From Ptiloglossa arizonensis (lineage: Eukaryota > Arthropoda > Insecta > Hymenoptera > Colletidae): 64,000 bases of DNA. Below the pieces are notes generated by a model that did no database searches, was not told the origin of the DNA, and was given only the letters and a program-made list of their open reading frames with translations. A program made the translations under genes and the position numbers. Where the stretch lies: the NCBI RefSeq assembly GCF_051014685.1, contig NW_027478865.1, positions 360,798 to 424,797 on the forward strand. The letters are read 5' to 3'. The number at the start of each line of letters is the position of its first letter. The stretch's first letter is position 1. This document shows positions 24,531 through 38,255 of this stretch, piece by piece.

Positions 24531-26800
24531 GAGTTTCTACTTTCAGATGCAACAGGAATTTCTCAAGTTCGTCAATCCGTTCGCGAGATATGGGAGTTTA
24601 AAGTTAACGAATGGTTGAGAAACCATCAAAATTTTCGATGGTCTGATACTCGAAACCAATAATTGGAATGGCCTAGGGGAAAAGAACACACACCATTGTA
24701 ATCGGGCGAGTTTCTACTTTCAGATGCAACAGGAATTTCTCGAGTTCGTCAATCCGTTCGGGAGATATGGGAGTTAGAAGTTATGGAATGGTTGAGAGAC
24801 CATCAAAATTTTCGCAAGTCTGATTCCCGAAACCAATAACTACTATGGCCTAGGGCAAAAATACACATACCGTTGTAATCGGGCGAGTTTCTACTTTCAG
24901 ATGCAACAGCAATTTCTCGAGTTCGTCAATCCGTTCGCGAGATATGGGAGTTTGAAGTTAAGGAATGGTTGAGATTACATCAAAATTTTCGCTGGTCTGA
25001 TACTCGAAACCAATAACTGGAATGGTCTAGGGGAAAAGTACACACACCATTGTAATGGGGCGAGTTTCTACTTTCAGATGCAACAGGAAGTTCTCGAGTT
25101 CGTCAATCCGTTCGCGAGATATGGGAGTTTGAAATTAAGGAATGGTTGAGAAACCATCAAAATTTTCGCAAGTCTGATACTCGAAAATCAAAACTACTAT
25201 GGCCTAGGGCAAAAATAAACATACCGGTGTAATCGGGCGAGTTTCTACTTTCAGATTGAACAGGAATTTCTCGAGTTCGTCAATCCGTTCGCGAGATATG
25301 GGAGTTTGAAGTTAAGGAATGGTTGAGAAACCATCAAAATTTTCGCATGTCTGATACTCGAAACCAATAACTGCTATGGCCTAGGGCAAAAATACACATA
25401 CCGTTGTAATCGGGCGAGTTTCTGATTTCAGATGCAACAGGAATTTCTCGAGTTCGTCAATTCGTTCCCGAGATATGGGAGTTTGAAATTAAGGAATGGT
25501 TGAGCAACCATCAAAATTTTCGCAAGTCTGATTCCCGAAACCAATAACTACAAAGGCCTAGGGGAAAAATACGCATACCGTTCTTTTCGGGCGAGTTTCT
25601 ACTTTCAGATGCAAAAGGAATTTCTCGAGTTCGTCAATCCGTTCGCGAGATATGGGAGTTTGAAGTTAAGGAATGGTTGAGAAACCATCAAAATTTTCGC
25701 AAGTCTGATACTCGAAACCAATAACTACAATGGCCTAGGGCAAAAATACACATACCGTTGCAATCGGGCGAGTTTCTACTTTCAGATGAAACAGGAATTT
25801 CTCGAGTTCGTCAATCCGTTCGCGAGATATGGGAGTTTGAAGGTAACGGATGGTTGAGAGACAATCAAAAATTTCGCTGGTCTGATACTCGAAACCAATA
25901 ACTGGAATGGCCTATGGGAAACGTTCACACACCATTGTAATGGGGCGAGTTTCTACTTTCAGATGCAACAGGAAGTTCTCGAGTTCGTCAATCCGTTCGC
26001 GAGATATGGGAGTTTGAAATTAAGGATTGGTTGAGAAACCATCAAAATTTTCGCAAGTCTGATACTCGAAAATCATAACTACTATGGCCTAGGGCAAAAA
26101 TAAACATACCGGTGTAATCGGGCGAGATTCTACTTTCAGATTGAACAGGAATTTCTCGAGTTCGTCAATCCGTTCGCGAGATATGGGAGTTTGAAGTTAA
26201 GGAATGGTTGAGAAACCATCAAAATTATCGCATGTCTGATACTCGAAACCAATAACTGCTATGGCCTAGGGCAAAAATACACATCCCGTTGTAATCGGGC
26301 GAGTTTCTGATTTCAGATGCAACAGGAATTTCTCGAGTTCGTCAATTCGTTCACGAGATATGGGAGTTTGAAGTTAAGGAATGGTTGAGCAACCATCAAA
26401 ATTTTCGCAAGTCTGATTCCTGAAACCAATAACTACAAAGGCCTAGGGGAAAAATACGCATACCTTTCTTTTCGGGCGAGTTTCTACTTTCAGATGCAAA
26501 AGGAATTTCTCGAGTTCGTCAATCCGTTCGCGAGATATGGGAGTTTGAAGTTAAGGAATGGTTGAGAAACCATCAAAATTTTCGCAAGTCTGATACTCGA
26601 AAATCATAACTACTATGGCCTAGGGCAAAAATAAACATACCGGTGTAATCGGGCGAGTTTCTACTTTCAGATTGAACAGGAATTTCTCGAGTTCGTCAAT
26701 CCGTTCGCGAGATATGGGAGTTTGAAGTTAAGGAAAGGTTGAGAAACCATCAAAATTTTCGCAAGTCTGATTCCCGAAACCAATAACTACAAAGGCCTAG
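24531..26800 (+). repeat. Further copies of the 'cagattgaacagg' series
   Basis: From about 24976 the order of the 6-mer above restarts, 12 monomers (2124 bp) after 22852. The marker 'cagattgaacagg' then recurs at 25255, 26140 and 26671, giving spacings of 885 and 531 bp (5 and 3 monomers). The 'cgttcttttcggg' variant recurs near 25575 and, as 'cctttcttttcggg', near 26465. Progressive loss of monomers between copies is the simplest reading. No gene is visible. Confidence 0.8.
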
Positions 26801-28499
26801 GGGAACAATACACACCGTTGTAATCGGGCGAGTTTCTACGTTCAGATGGAACAGCAATTTCTCGAGTTCGTCAATCCGTTCGCGAGATATGGGAGTTTGA
26901 AGTTAAGGAATGGTTGAGAAACCATCAAAATTTTCGCTGGTCTGATACTCGAAACCAATAACTGGAATGGCCTAGGGGAAAAGTACACACAACAGTGTAA
27001 TCGGGCGAGTTTCTACATTCAGATGCAACAGGAATTTCTGGAGATCGTCAATCCGTTCGCGAGATATGGGAGTTAGAAGTTAAGGAATGGTTGAGAAACC
27101 ATCAAAATATTCGCAAGTCTGATTCCCGAAACCAATAACTACAATGGCCTAGGGGAAAAGTACACACACCATTGTTACCGGGCGAGTTTCTACTTTCAGA
27201 TGCAACAGGAATTTCTCGAGTTCGTCAATCCGTTCGCGAGATATGGGAGTTTGAAGTTAAGGAACGCTTGAGCAACCATCAAAATTTTCGCAAGTCTGAT
27301 ACTCGAAACCAATAACTACTATGGCCTAGGGGAAAAGTACACACACCATTGTAATCGGGCGAGTTTCTACTTTCAGATGCAACAGCAATTTCTCGAATTC
27401 GTCAATCTGTTCGCGAGATATGGGAGTTTGAAGTTAAGGAATGGTTGAGAAACCATCAAAATTTTCGCTGGTCTGATACTCGAAACCAATAACTGGAATG
27501 GCCTACGGGAAAAGTACACACACCATTGTAATCGGGCGAGTTTCTACTTTCAGATGAAACAGGAATTTCTCGAGATCGTCAATCCGTTCGCGAGATATGG
27601 GAGTTAGAAGTTAAGGAATGGTTGAGAAACCATCAAAATTTTCGCAAGTCTGATTCCCGAAAACAATAACTACAAAGGCCTAGGGGAAGAATACACATAC
27701 CTTTGTAATCGTGCGAGTTTCTAATTTCAGATGCAACAGGAATTTCTCGAGTTCGTCAATCAGTTCGCGAGATATGGGAGTTCGAAGTTAAGGAATGGGT
27801 GAGAAACCATCAAAATTTTCGCAAGTCTGATACTCGTAACCAATAACTACTATGGCCCAGGGGAAAAGTACACACACCACTGTAATCGGGCGAGTTTCTA
27901 CCTTCAGATGCAACAGGAATTTCTCGAGTTCGTCAATCCGTTCGCGAGATATGGGAGTTTGAAGTTAAGGAACGCTTGAGCAAACATCCAAATTTTCGCA
28001 GGTCTGATACTCGAAACCAATAACTACTATGGGCTAGGGCAAAAATACACATACCGCTGTAATCGGGCGAGTTTCTGCTTTCAGATGCAACAAGAATTTC
28101 TCGAGTTCGTCAATTCGTTCGCGAGATATGGGAGTTTGAAGTTAAGGAATGGTTGAGCAACCATCAAAATTTTCGCAAGTCTGATTCCCGAAACCAATAA
28201 CTACAAAGGCCCAGGGGAAAAATACACACACAATTGTAATCGGGCGAGTTTCAACTTTCTGATGGAACAGCAATTTCTCGAGTTCGTCAATCCGTTCGCG
28301 AGATATGGGAGTTTGAAGTTAAGGAATGGTTGAGCAACCATCAAAATTTTCGCAAGTCTGATTCCCGAAACCAATAACTACAAGGCCTAGGGAAAAAATA
28401 CACATACCGTTGTAATCGGGCGAGTTTCTGCTTTCAGATGCAACAAGAATTTCTCGAGCTCGTCAATTCGTTCGCGAGATATGGGAGATTTAAGTTAAG
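26801..28499 (+). repeat. Heterogeneous satellite segment
   Basis: About ten monomers with no repeat of order that I could recognise. A -2 monomer with 'caatacacaccgttg' lies at about 26806, and an EcoRI-type 'ctcgaattcg' variant at about 27393. The -1 'tacaaggcc' variant first appears at about 28380; it later becomes common in the 35-43 kb zone. Confidence 0.8.
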
Positions 28500-30612
28500 G
28501 AATGGTTGAGAAACCATCAAAATTTTCGCAAGTCTGATACTCGAAACCAATAACTACAAAGGCCTAGGGGAAAAATACACATACCATTGTAATCGGGCGA
28601 GTTTCTGCTTTCAGATGCAATAGGAATTTCTCGTGTTCGTCGATCCGTTCGCGAGATATGGGAGTTTGAAGTTAAGGAATCGTTGAGAAACCATCAAAAT
28701 TTTCGCAATTCTTATACTCGAAACCAATAACTACAAAGGCATAGGGGAAAAATACACATACAGTTGTAATCGGGCGAGTTTCTAATTTCAGATGCAACAG
28801 GAATTTCTCGAGTTCGTCAATCCGTTCGCGAGATATGGGAGTTCGAAGTTAAGGGATGGTTAAGAAACCATAAAAATTTTCGCATGTCTGATACTCGAAA
28901 CCAATAACTACAATGGCCTAGGGGAGAAATACACATACCGTTGTAATCGGGCGAGTTTCTACTTTCAGATGCAACAGGAATTTCTCGAGTTCGTCAATCC
29001 ATTCGCGAGATATGGGAGTTCGAAGTTAAGGAATGGGTGAGAAACCATCAAAATTTTCGCAAGTCTGATACTCGAAACCAATAACTACTATGGCCTAGGG
29101 GAAAAATACACACACCATTGTAATCGGGCGAGTTTCTGCTTTCAGATGCAACAGGAATTTCTCGAGTTCGTCAATTCGTTCGCGAAATATGGGAAGTTGA
29201 AGACAAGGAATTGTTAAGAAACCATCAAAATTTTCGCAAGTCTGATACCCGAAACCAATAACTGGAATTGCCTAGGGGAAAAGTACACATTCCGTTGAAA
29301 TCGGGCGAGTTTCTGCTTAAAGATGCAATAGGAATTTCTCGTGTTCGTCAATCCGTTCGCGAGATATGGGAGTTTGAAGTTAAGGAATGGTTGAGAAACC
29401 ATCAAAATTTTCGCCAGTCTGATACTCGAAACCAATAACTACAAAGGCATAGGGGAAAAATAAACATACCGCTGTAATCGGGCGAGTTTCTACTTTCAGA
29501 TGCAACACGAATTCCTCGAGTTCGTCAAACCATTCGCGAGATATGGGAGTTTGAAGTTAAGAAATGGTTGAGAATCCATCAAAATTTCGCAAGTCTGATA
29601 CTCGAAACCAATAACTACTATGGCTTGGGGGAAAAGTACACATACCTTTGTAATCGGGCGAGTCTCTGCTTTCAGATGCAACAGGAATTTCTCGAGATCG
29701 ACAATCCGTTAGCGAGGTATGGGAGTTTGAAATTAAGGAACGCTTGAGAAACCATCAAAATTTTCGCAAGTCTGATACTCGAAACCAATAACTACTATGG
29801 CCTAGGGCAAAAATACACATACCGTTGTAATCGGGCGAGTTTCTGCTTTCAGATGCAACAGGAATTTCTCGAGTTCGTCAATCCGTTCGCGAGATATGGG
29901 AGTTTGAAATTAAGGAATGGTTAAGAAACCATCAAAATTTTCGCAAGTCTGATTCCCGAAACCAATAACTACAAATGCCTAGGGGAAAAATACACATGCC
30001 GTTGTAATCGTGCGGGATTCTACTTTCAGATGCAACACGAATTTCTCGAGTTCTTCAATCCGTTCGCGAGATATGGGAATTCGAAGTTAAGGAATGGTTG
30101 AGAAACCATCAAAATTTTCGCAAGTCTGATACTCGAAACCAATAACTACAAAGGCCTAGGGGAAAAATACACATACCATTGTAATCGGGCGAGTTTCTGC
30201 TTTCAGATGCAATAGGAATTTCTGGTGTTCGTCAATCCGTTCGCGAGATATGGGAGTTTGAAGTTAAGGAATCGTTGAGAAACCATCAAAATTTTCGCAA
30301 TTCTGATACTCGAAACCAATAACTACAAAGGCATAGGGGAAAAATACACATACAGTTGTAATCGGGCGAGTTTCTAATTTCAGATGCAACAGGAATTTCT
30401 CGAGTTCGTCAATCCGTTCGCGAGATATGGGAGTTCGAAGTTAAGGGATGGTTAAGAAACCATAAAAATTTTCGCATGTCTGATACTCGAAACCAATAAC
30501 TACAATGGCCTAGGGCAGAAATACACATACCGTTGTAATCGGGCGAGTTTCTACTTTCAGATGCAACAGGAATATCTCGAGTTCGTCAATCCATTCGCGA
30601 GATATGGGAGTT
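28500..30612 (+). repeat. 9-monomer spacing (1592 bp) duplication
   Basis: About 520 bp from 28500 recurs from 30092 at 9 x 177 minus 1. Shared private changes are 'ggaatcgttgag', 'cgcaattct(g/t)atactcg', 'ggcatagggg', 'catacagttg', 'ttctaatttcag' and 'aagggatggttaag'. The intervening monomers are not shared, so this is a dispersed duplication rather than a complete tandem unit. Confidence 0.83.
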
Positions 30613-33164
30613 TGAAATTAAGGAATGGTTGAGAATCCATCAAAATTTTCGCAAGTCTGATGCTCGAAACCAATAACTACTATGGCTTGGGGGAGAAGTA
30701 CACATACCTTTGTAATCGGGCGAGTCTCTGCTTTCAGATGCAACAGGAATTTCTCGAGTTCGACAATCCGTTAGCGAGGTATGGGAGTTTGAAATTAAGG
30801 AACGCTTGAGAAACCATCAAAATTTTCGCAAGTCTGATACTCGAAACCAATAACTACTATGGCCTAGGGCAAAAATACACATACCGCTGTAATCGGGCGA
30901 CTTTCTGCTTTCAGATGCAACAGGAATTTCTCGAGTTCGTCAATCCGTTCGCGAGATATGGGAGTTTGAAATTAAGGAATGGTTGAGAAACCATCAAAAT
31001 TTTCGCAAGTCTGATACCCGAAACCAATAACTGGAATGGCCCAGGGAAAAAGTACACATACCGTTGAAATCGGGCGAGTTTGTGCTTTCAGATGCAATAG
31101 GAATTACTCGAGTTCGTCAATCCGTTCGCGCGATATGGGTGTTTGAAGTTAAGGAATGTTTGAGAAACCATCAAAATTTTCGCTGGTCTGATAATCGAAA
31201 CCAATATCTGGAATGGCCTAGGCGAAAAGTACACACACCATTGTAATCGGGCGAGTTTCTACATTCAGATGCAATAAGAATTTCTCGAGTTCGTCAATCC
31301 GTTCGCGAGATATGGGAGTTTGAAGCTAAGGAACGCTTGAGCAACCATCAAAATTTTCGCAAGTCTGATTCCCGAAACCAATAACTACAAAGGCCTAGGG
31401 GAAAAATACACATACCGTTGTAATCGGGCGAGTTTCTACTTTCAGATGCAACAGGAATTTCTCGAGTTCGGCAATCCATTCGCGAGGTATGGGAGTTTGA
31501 TGTTAAGGAATGGTTGAGAATCCATCAAAATTTTCGCAAGTCTGATACTCGAAACCAATAACTACTATGGCCTAGGGGAAAAATACACATACCGTTGTAA
31601 TCGGGCGAGTTTCTACTTTCAGATGCAACAGGAATTTCTCGAGTTCGTCAATCCGTTCGCGAGATATGGGAGTTTGAAGTTAAGGAATGGTTGAGAAACC
31701 ATCAAAATTTTCGCTGGTCTGATACTCGAAACCAATAACTGGAATGGCCTAGGCGAAAAGTACACACACCATTGCAATCGGGCGACTTTCTTCTTTCAGA
31801 TGCAACAGGAATTTCTCGAGTTCGTCAAACCATTCGCGAGATATGGGAGTTTGAAGTTAAGAAATGGTTGAGAATCCATCAAAATTTCGCAAGTCTGATA
31901 CTCGAAACCAATAACTACTATGGCTTGGGGGAAAAGTACACATACCTTTGTAATCGGGCGAGTCTCTGCTTTCAGATGCAACAGGAATTTCTCGAGTTCG
32001 ACAATCCGTTAGCGAGGTATGGGAGTTTGAAATTAAGGAACGCTTGAGAAACCATCAAAATTTTCGCAAGTCTGATACTCGAAACCAATAACTACTATGG
32101 CCTAGGGCAAAAATACACATACCGTTGTAATCGGGCGAGTTTCTGCTTTCAGATGCAACAGGAATTTCTCGAGTTCGTCAATCCGTTCGCGAGACATGGG
32201 AGTTTGAAGTTAAGGAATGGTTGAGAAACCAACAAAATTTTCGCTGATTTGAAACTCGAAACCAATAACTACAAAGGCCTAGGGGAAAAATACACATACC
32301 GTTGTAATCGGGCGAGTTTCTACTTTCAGATGCAACAGGAATTTCTCGAGTTCGTCAATCCGTTCGCGAGATATGGGAGTTTGAAGTTAAGGAATGGTTG
32401 AGAAACCATCAAAAATTTCGCTGGTCTGATACTCGAAACCAATAACTGGAATGGCCTATGGGAAAAGTTCACACACCATAGTAATCGGGCGCCTTTGTAC
32501 TTTCAGATGCAACAGGACTTTCTCGAGTTCGTCAATCCGTTCGCGAGATATTGGAGTTAGAAGTTTAGGAATGGTTGAGAAACCATCAAAATTTTCGCAA
32601 GTCTGATTCCCGAAAACAATAACTACAAAGGCCTAGGGGAAAAATACACATACCGTTGTAATCGTGCGAGTTTCTAATTTCAGATGCAACAGGAATTTCT
32701 CGAGTTCGTCAATCCGTTCGCGAGATATGGGAGTTCGAAGTTAAGGAATGGTTGAGAAACCTTCAAAATTTTCGCAAGTCTGATTCCCGAAACCAATAAC
32801 TACAAGGCCTAGGGGAAAAATACACATACCGCTGTAATCGGGCGAGTTTCTGCTTTCAGAAGCAACAAGAATTTCTCGAGTTCGTCAATTCGTTCGCGAG
32901 ATATGGGAGTTTGAATTTAAGGAATGGTTGAGAAACCATAAAAAATGTCGCTGGTCTGATACTCGAAACCAATAACTGGAATGGAATAGGGGAAAAGTTC
33001 ACACACCATTGTAATGGGGCGAGTTTCTACTTTCAGGTGCAACAGGAATTTCTCGAGTTCGTCAATCCGTTCGCGAGATATGGGAGTTTGAAATTAAGGA
33101 ATGGTTGAGAAACCATCAAAATTTTCGCAAGTCTGATACTCGAAACCAATAACTACAAAGGCCT
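30613..33164 (+). repeat. Heterogeneous segment introducing the 31-45 kb variants
   Basis: The class-5 monomer ('gtacacataccgttgaaatc' followed by 'tttgtgctttc' and 'gcaataggaattactcg') first appears at about 31050-31110. The monomer with -1 'caaaatttcgcaag' and 'ggcttgggggaaaag' at 31796-31981 also occurs at 29496-29681 and 34272-34457. The stretch 32281-33125 is the source-like counterpart of 42365-43209. No gene is visible. Confidence 0.8.
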
Positions 33165-34091
33165 ATGGGAAAAATACACATACCGTTGTAATCGGGCGAG
33201 TTTCTACTTTCAGATGCAACAGGAATTTCTCGAGTTCGTCAATCCGTTCGCGAGATATGGGAGTTTGAAATTAAGGAATGGTTGAGAAACCATCAAAATT
33301 TTCGCAAGTCTGATACCCGAAACCAATAACTGGAATTGCCCAGGGAAAAAGTACACATACCGTTGAAATCGGGCGACTTTGTGCTTTCCGATGCAATAGG
33401 AATTACTCGAGTTCGTCAATCCGTTCGCGCGATATGGGAGTTTGAAGTTAAGGAATGGTTGAGAAACCATCAAAATTTTCGCTGGTCTGATAATCGAAAC
33501 CAATATCTGGAATGGCCTAGGCGAAAAGTACACATACCGTTGTAGTCGGGCGAGTTTCTACTTTCAGATGCAACAGGAATTTCTCGAGTTCGGCAATCCA
33601 TTCGCGAGGTATGGGAGTTTGATGTTAAGGAATGGTTGAGAATCCATCAAAATTTTCGCAAGTCTGATACTCGAAACCAATAACTACTATGGCCTAGGGG
33701 AAAAATACACATACCGTTGTAATCGGGCGAGTTTCTACTTTCAGATGCAACAGGAATTTCTCGAGTTCGTCAATCCGTTCGCGAGATATGGGAGTTTGAA
33801 ATTAAGGAATGGTTGAGAAACCATCAAAATTTTCGCAAGTCTGATACCCGAAACCAATAACTGGAATTGCCCAGGGAAAAAGTACACATACCGTTGAAAT
33901 CGGGCGACTTTGTGCTTTCCGATGCAATAGGAATTACTCGAGTTCGTCAATCCGTTCGCGCGATATGGGAGTTTGAAGTTAAGGAATGGTTGAGAAACCA
34001 TCAAAATTTTCGCTGGTCTGATAATCGAAACCAATATCTGGAATGGCCTAGGCGAAAAGTACACATACCGTTGTAATCGGGCGAGTTTCTA
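33165..34091 (+). repeat. Trimeric spacing (531 bp) duplication
   Basis: About 396 bp from 33165 recurs from 33696 at 3 x 177 = 531 bp. This includes a class-5 monomer with 'actttgtgctttccgatgc', 'ttcgcgcgatatgggag' and 'cgaaaccaatatctgg'. The minus-strand frames at 33210 and 33741 translate identically. One visible difference is 'tgtagtcggg' at 33541 against 'tgtaatcggg'. Confidence 0.85.
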
Positions 34092-34599
34092 CTTTCAGAT
34101 GCAACAGGAATTTATCGAGTTCGTCAATCCGTTCGCGAGATATGGGAGTTTGAAGTTAAGGAATGGTTGAGAAACCATCAAAATTTTCGCTGGTCTGATA
34201 CTCGAAACCAATAACTGGAATGGCCTAGGCGAAAAGTACACACACCATTGCAATCGGGCGACTTTCTACTTTCAGATGCAACAGGAATTTCTCGAGTTCG
34301 TCAAACCATTCGCGAGATATGGGAGTTTGAAGTTAAGGAATGGTTGAGAATCCATCAAAATTTCGCAAGTCTGATACTCGAAACCAATAACTACTATGGC
34401 TTGGGGGAAAAGTACACATACCTTTGTAATCGGGCGAGTCTCTGCTTTCAGATGCAACAGGAATTTCTCGAGTTCGACAATCCGTTAGCGAGGTATGGGA
34501 GTTTGAGATTAAGGAACGCTTGAGAAACCATCAAAATTTTCGCAAGTCTGATACTCGAAACCAATAACTACTATGGCCTAGGGCAAAAGTACACATACC

Positions 34600-37230
34600 G
34601 TTGAAATCGGGCGACTTTGTGCTTTCCGATGCAATAGGAACTACTCGAGTTCGTCAATCCGTTCGCGCGATATGGGAGTTTGAATTTAAGGAATGGTTGA
34701 GAAACCATCAAAATTTTCGCTGGTCTGATAATCGAAACCAATATCTGGAATGGCCTAGGCGAAAAGTACACACACCATTGTAATCGGGCGAGTTTCTACT
34801 TTCAGATGCAATAAGAATTTCTCGAGTTCGTCAATCCGTTCGCGAGATATTGGAGTTAGAAGTTTAGGAATGGTTGAGAAACCATCAAAATTTTCGCAAG
34901 TCTGATTCCCGAAAACAATAACTACAAAGGCCTAGGGGAAAAATACACATACCGTTGTAATCGTGCGAGTTTCTAATTTCAGATGCAACAGGAATTTCTC
35001 GAGTTCGTCAATCCGTTCGCGAGATATGGGAGTTCGAAGTTAAGGAATGGTTGAGAAACCATCAAAATTTTCGCAAGTCTGATTCCCGAAACCAATAACT
35101 ACAAGGCCTAGGGGAAAAATACACATACCGCTGTAATCGGGCGAGTTTCTGCTTTCAGAAGCAACAAGAATTTCTCGAGTTCGTCAATTCGTTCGCGAGA
35201 TATGGGAGTTTGAATTTAAGGAATGGTTGAGAAACCATAAAAAATGTCGCTGGTCTGATACTCGAAACCAATAACTGGAATGGAATAGGGGAAAAGTTCA
35301 CACACCATTGTAATGGGGCGAGTTTCTACTTTCAGGTGCAACAGGAATTTCTCGAGTTCGTCAATCCGTTCGCGAGATATGGGAGTTTGAAATTAAGGAA
35401 TGGTTGAGAAACCATCAAAATTTTCGCAAGTCTGATACTCGAAACCAATAACTGGAATGGCCTAGGGGATAAGTACACATGCCGTTGTAATCGTGCGGGT
35501 TTATACTTTCAGATGCAACACGAATTTCTCGAGTTCGTCAATCCGTTCGCGAGATATGGGAGTTTGAAATTAAGGAATGGTTGAGAAACCATCAAAATTT
35601 TCGCAAGTCTGATACCCGAAACCAATAACTGGAATTGCCCAGGGAAAAAGTACACATACCGTTGAAATCGGGCGACTTTGTGCTTTCCGATGCAATAGGA
35701 ACTACTCGAGTTCGTCAATCCGTTCGCGCGATATGGGAGTTTGAATTTAAGGAATGGTTGAGAAACCATCAAAATTTTCGCTGGTCTGATAATCGAAACC
35801 CATATCTGGAATGGCCTAGGCGAAAAGTACACACACCATTGTAATCGGGCGAGTTTCTACTTTCAGATGCAATAAGAATTTCTCGAGTTCGTCAATCCGT
35901 TCGCGAGATATGGGAGTTTGAAGTTAAGGAACGCTTGAGCAACCATCAAAATTTTCGCAAGTCTGATTCCCGAAACCAATAACTACAAAGGCCTAGGGGA
36001 AAAATACACATACCGTTGTAATCGGGCGAGTTTCTACTTTCAGATGCAACAGGAATTTCTCGAGTTCGTCAATCCGTTCGCGAGATATGGGAGTTTGAAG
36101 TTAAGGAATGGTTGAGAAACCATCAAAATTTTCGCTGGTCTGATACTCGAAACCAATAACTGGAATGGCCTAGGCGAAAAGTACACACACCATTGCAATC
36201 GGGCGACTTTCTACTTTCAGATGCAACAGGAATTTCTCGAGTTCGTCAAACCATTCGCGAGATATGGGAGTTTGAAGTTAAGGAATGGTTGAGAATCCAT
36301 CAAAATTTTCGCAAGTCTGATACTCGAAACCAATTACTACTATGGCTTGGGGAAAAAGTACACATACCTTTGTAATCGGGCGAGTCTCTGCTTTCAGATG
36401 CAACAGGAATTTCTCGAGTTCGACAATCCGTTAGCGAGGTATGGGAGTTTGAAATTAAGGAACGCTTGAGAAACCATCAAAATTTTCGCAAGTCTGATGC
36501 TCGAAACCAATAACTACTATGGCCTAGGGCAAAAATACACATACCGTTGTAATCGGGCGAGTTTCTGCTTTCAGATGCAACAGGAATTTCTCGAGTTCGT
36601 CAATCCGTTCGCGAGATATGGGAGTTTGAAGTTAAGGAATGGTTGAGAATCCACCAAAATTTTCGCTGATTTGATACTCGAAACCAATAACTACAAAGGC
36701 CTAGGGGAAAAATACACATACCGTTGTAATCGGGCGAGTTTCTACTTTCAGATGCAACAGGAATTTCTCGAGTTCGTCAATCTGTTCGCGAGATATGGGA
36801 GTTTGAAATTAAGGAATGGTTGAGAAACCATCAAAATTTTCGCAAGTCTAATTCCCGAAACCAATAACTAGAATGGCCTAGGTGAAAAGCACACACACCA
36901 TTGTAATCGGGCGTGTTTCTACTTTCAGATGAAACAGGAATTTCTCGAGTTCGTCAATCCGTTCGCGAGATATGGGAGTTTGATGTTAAGGAATGGTTGA
37001 GAATCCATCAAAATTTTCGCAAGTCTGATACTCGAAACCAATAACTACTATGGCCTAGGGGAAAAATACACATACCGTTGTAATCGGGCGAGTTTCTGCT
37101 TTCAGATGCTACAGGAATTTCTCGAGTTCGTCAATCCGTTCGCGAGATATGGGAGTTTGAAGTTAAGGAATGGTTGAGAAACCAACAAAATTTTCGCTGA
37201 TTTGATACTCGAAACCATTAACTACAAAGG
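34600..37230 (+). repeat. 18-monomer (3185 bp) higher-order repeat, copy 1
   Basis: Positions 34601, 35509, 35635 and 36193 correspond to about 37786, 38694, 38820 and 39378, each offset by 3185 bp (18 x 177 minus 1). The series includes 'gatattggagttagaagtttagg', 'tgcgagtttctaatttcag', -1 'actacaaggcc', 'cagaagcaacaag', 'ataaaaaatgtcgctgg', 'ggaataggggaaaagttc' and 'caggtgcaacagg'. Copy 2 continues only to about 40200, where it joins the tandem 11-mer. Confidence 0.87.
35071..37016 (+). repeat. 11-monomer (1946 bp) unit, dispersed copy
   Basis: This is the same 11-monomer series as the tandem pair at 38256-42147, located 3185 bp upstream of its first unit. Two private differences are visible: 'gggtttatactttcag' at about 35500 where the tandem units have 'gggtttctac', and 'cccgaaaccaataactgg' near 35620 where they have 'cccgaaagcaataac'. 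The tandem pair therefore shares an extra derived base. Confidence 0.87.
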
Positions 37231-38255
37231 CCTAGGGGAAAAATACACATACCGCTGTAATCGGGCGAGTTTCTGCTTTCAGAAGCAACAAGAATTTCTC
37301 GAGTTCGTCAATTCGTTCGCGAGATATGGGAGTTTGAATTTAAGGAATGGTTGAGAAACCATAAAAAATGTCGCTGGTCTGATACTCGAAACCAATAACT
37401 GGAATGGAATAGGGGAAAAGTTCACACACCATTGTAATGGGGCGAGTTTCTACTTTCAGGTGCAACAGGAATTTCTCGAGTTCGTCAATCCGTTCGCGAG
37501 ATATGGGAGTTTGAAATTAAGGAATGGTTGAGAAACCATCAAAATTTTCGCAAGTCTGATACTCGAAACCAATAACTGGAATGCCCTAGGGGATAAGTAC
37601 ACATGCCGTTGTAATCGTGCGGGTTTCTACTTTCAGATGCAACACGAATTTCTCGAGTTCGTCAATCCGTTCGCGAGATATGGGAGTTTGAAATTAAGGA
37701 ATGGTTGAGAAACCATCAAAATTTTCGCAAGTCTGATACCCGAAACCAATAACTGGAATTGCCCAGGGAAAAAGTACACATACCGTTGAAATCGGGCGAC
37801 TTTGTGCTTTCCGATGCAATAGGAACTACTCGAGTTCGTCAATCCGTTCGCGCGATATGGGAGTTTGAATTTAAGGAATGGTTGAGAAACCATCAAAATT
37901 TTCGCTGGTCTGATAATCGAAACCAATATCTGGAATGGCCTAGGCGAAAAGTACACACACCATTGTAATCGGGCGAGTTTCTACTTTCAGATGCAATAAG
38001 AATTTCTCGAGTTCGTCAATCCGTTCGCGAGATATTGGAGTTAGAAGTTTAGGAATGGTTGAGAAACCATCAAAATTTTCGCAAGTCTGATTCCCGAAAA
38101 CAATAACTACAAAGGCCTAGGGGAAAAATACACATACCGTTGTAATCGTGCGAGTTTCTAATTTCAGATGCAACAGGAATTTCTCGAGTTCGTCAATCCG
38201 TTCGCGAGATATGGGAGTTCGAAGTTAAGGAATGGTTGAGAAACCATCAAAATTT
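37231..38255 (+). repeat. Spacer between the dispersed and tandem 11-mers
   Basis: It begins with a piece equivalent to 35120-35876, copied 12 monomers (2124 bp) downstream (37633 against 35509). It then takes up the 34.8 kb series ('gatattggagttagaagtttagg' at about 38033). It is thus a chimera of two parts of the preceding repeat. No gene is visible. Confidence 0.78.

Noticed and set aside
26800..26830. Possible array break where the unit reads 'caatacacaccgttg'
   Set aside because: It is only a 2-bp deletion; the monomer phase continues on both sides.
33210..33533. Minus-strand 107-codon frames (MYFSPRPFQILVSIIRPAK and similar) found repeatedly at the same monomer phase
   Set aside because: Identical copies arise from higher-order duplication, not protein conservation. 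Overlapping open frames on the plus strand (for example 33336-33545) show the same behaviour.
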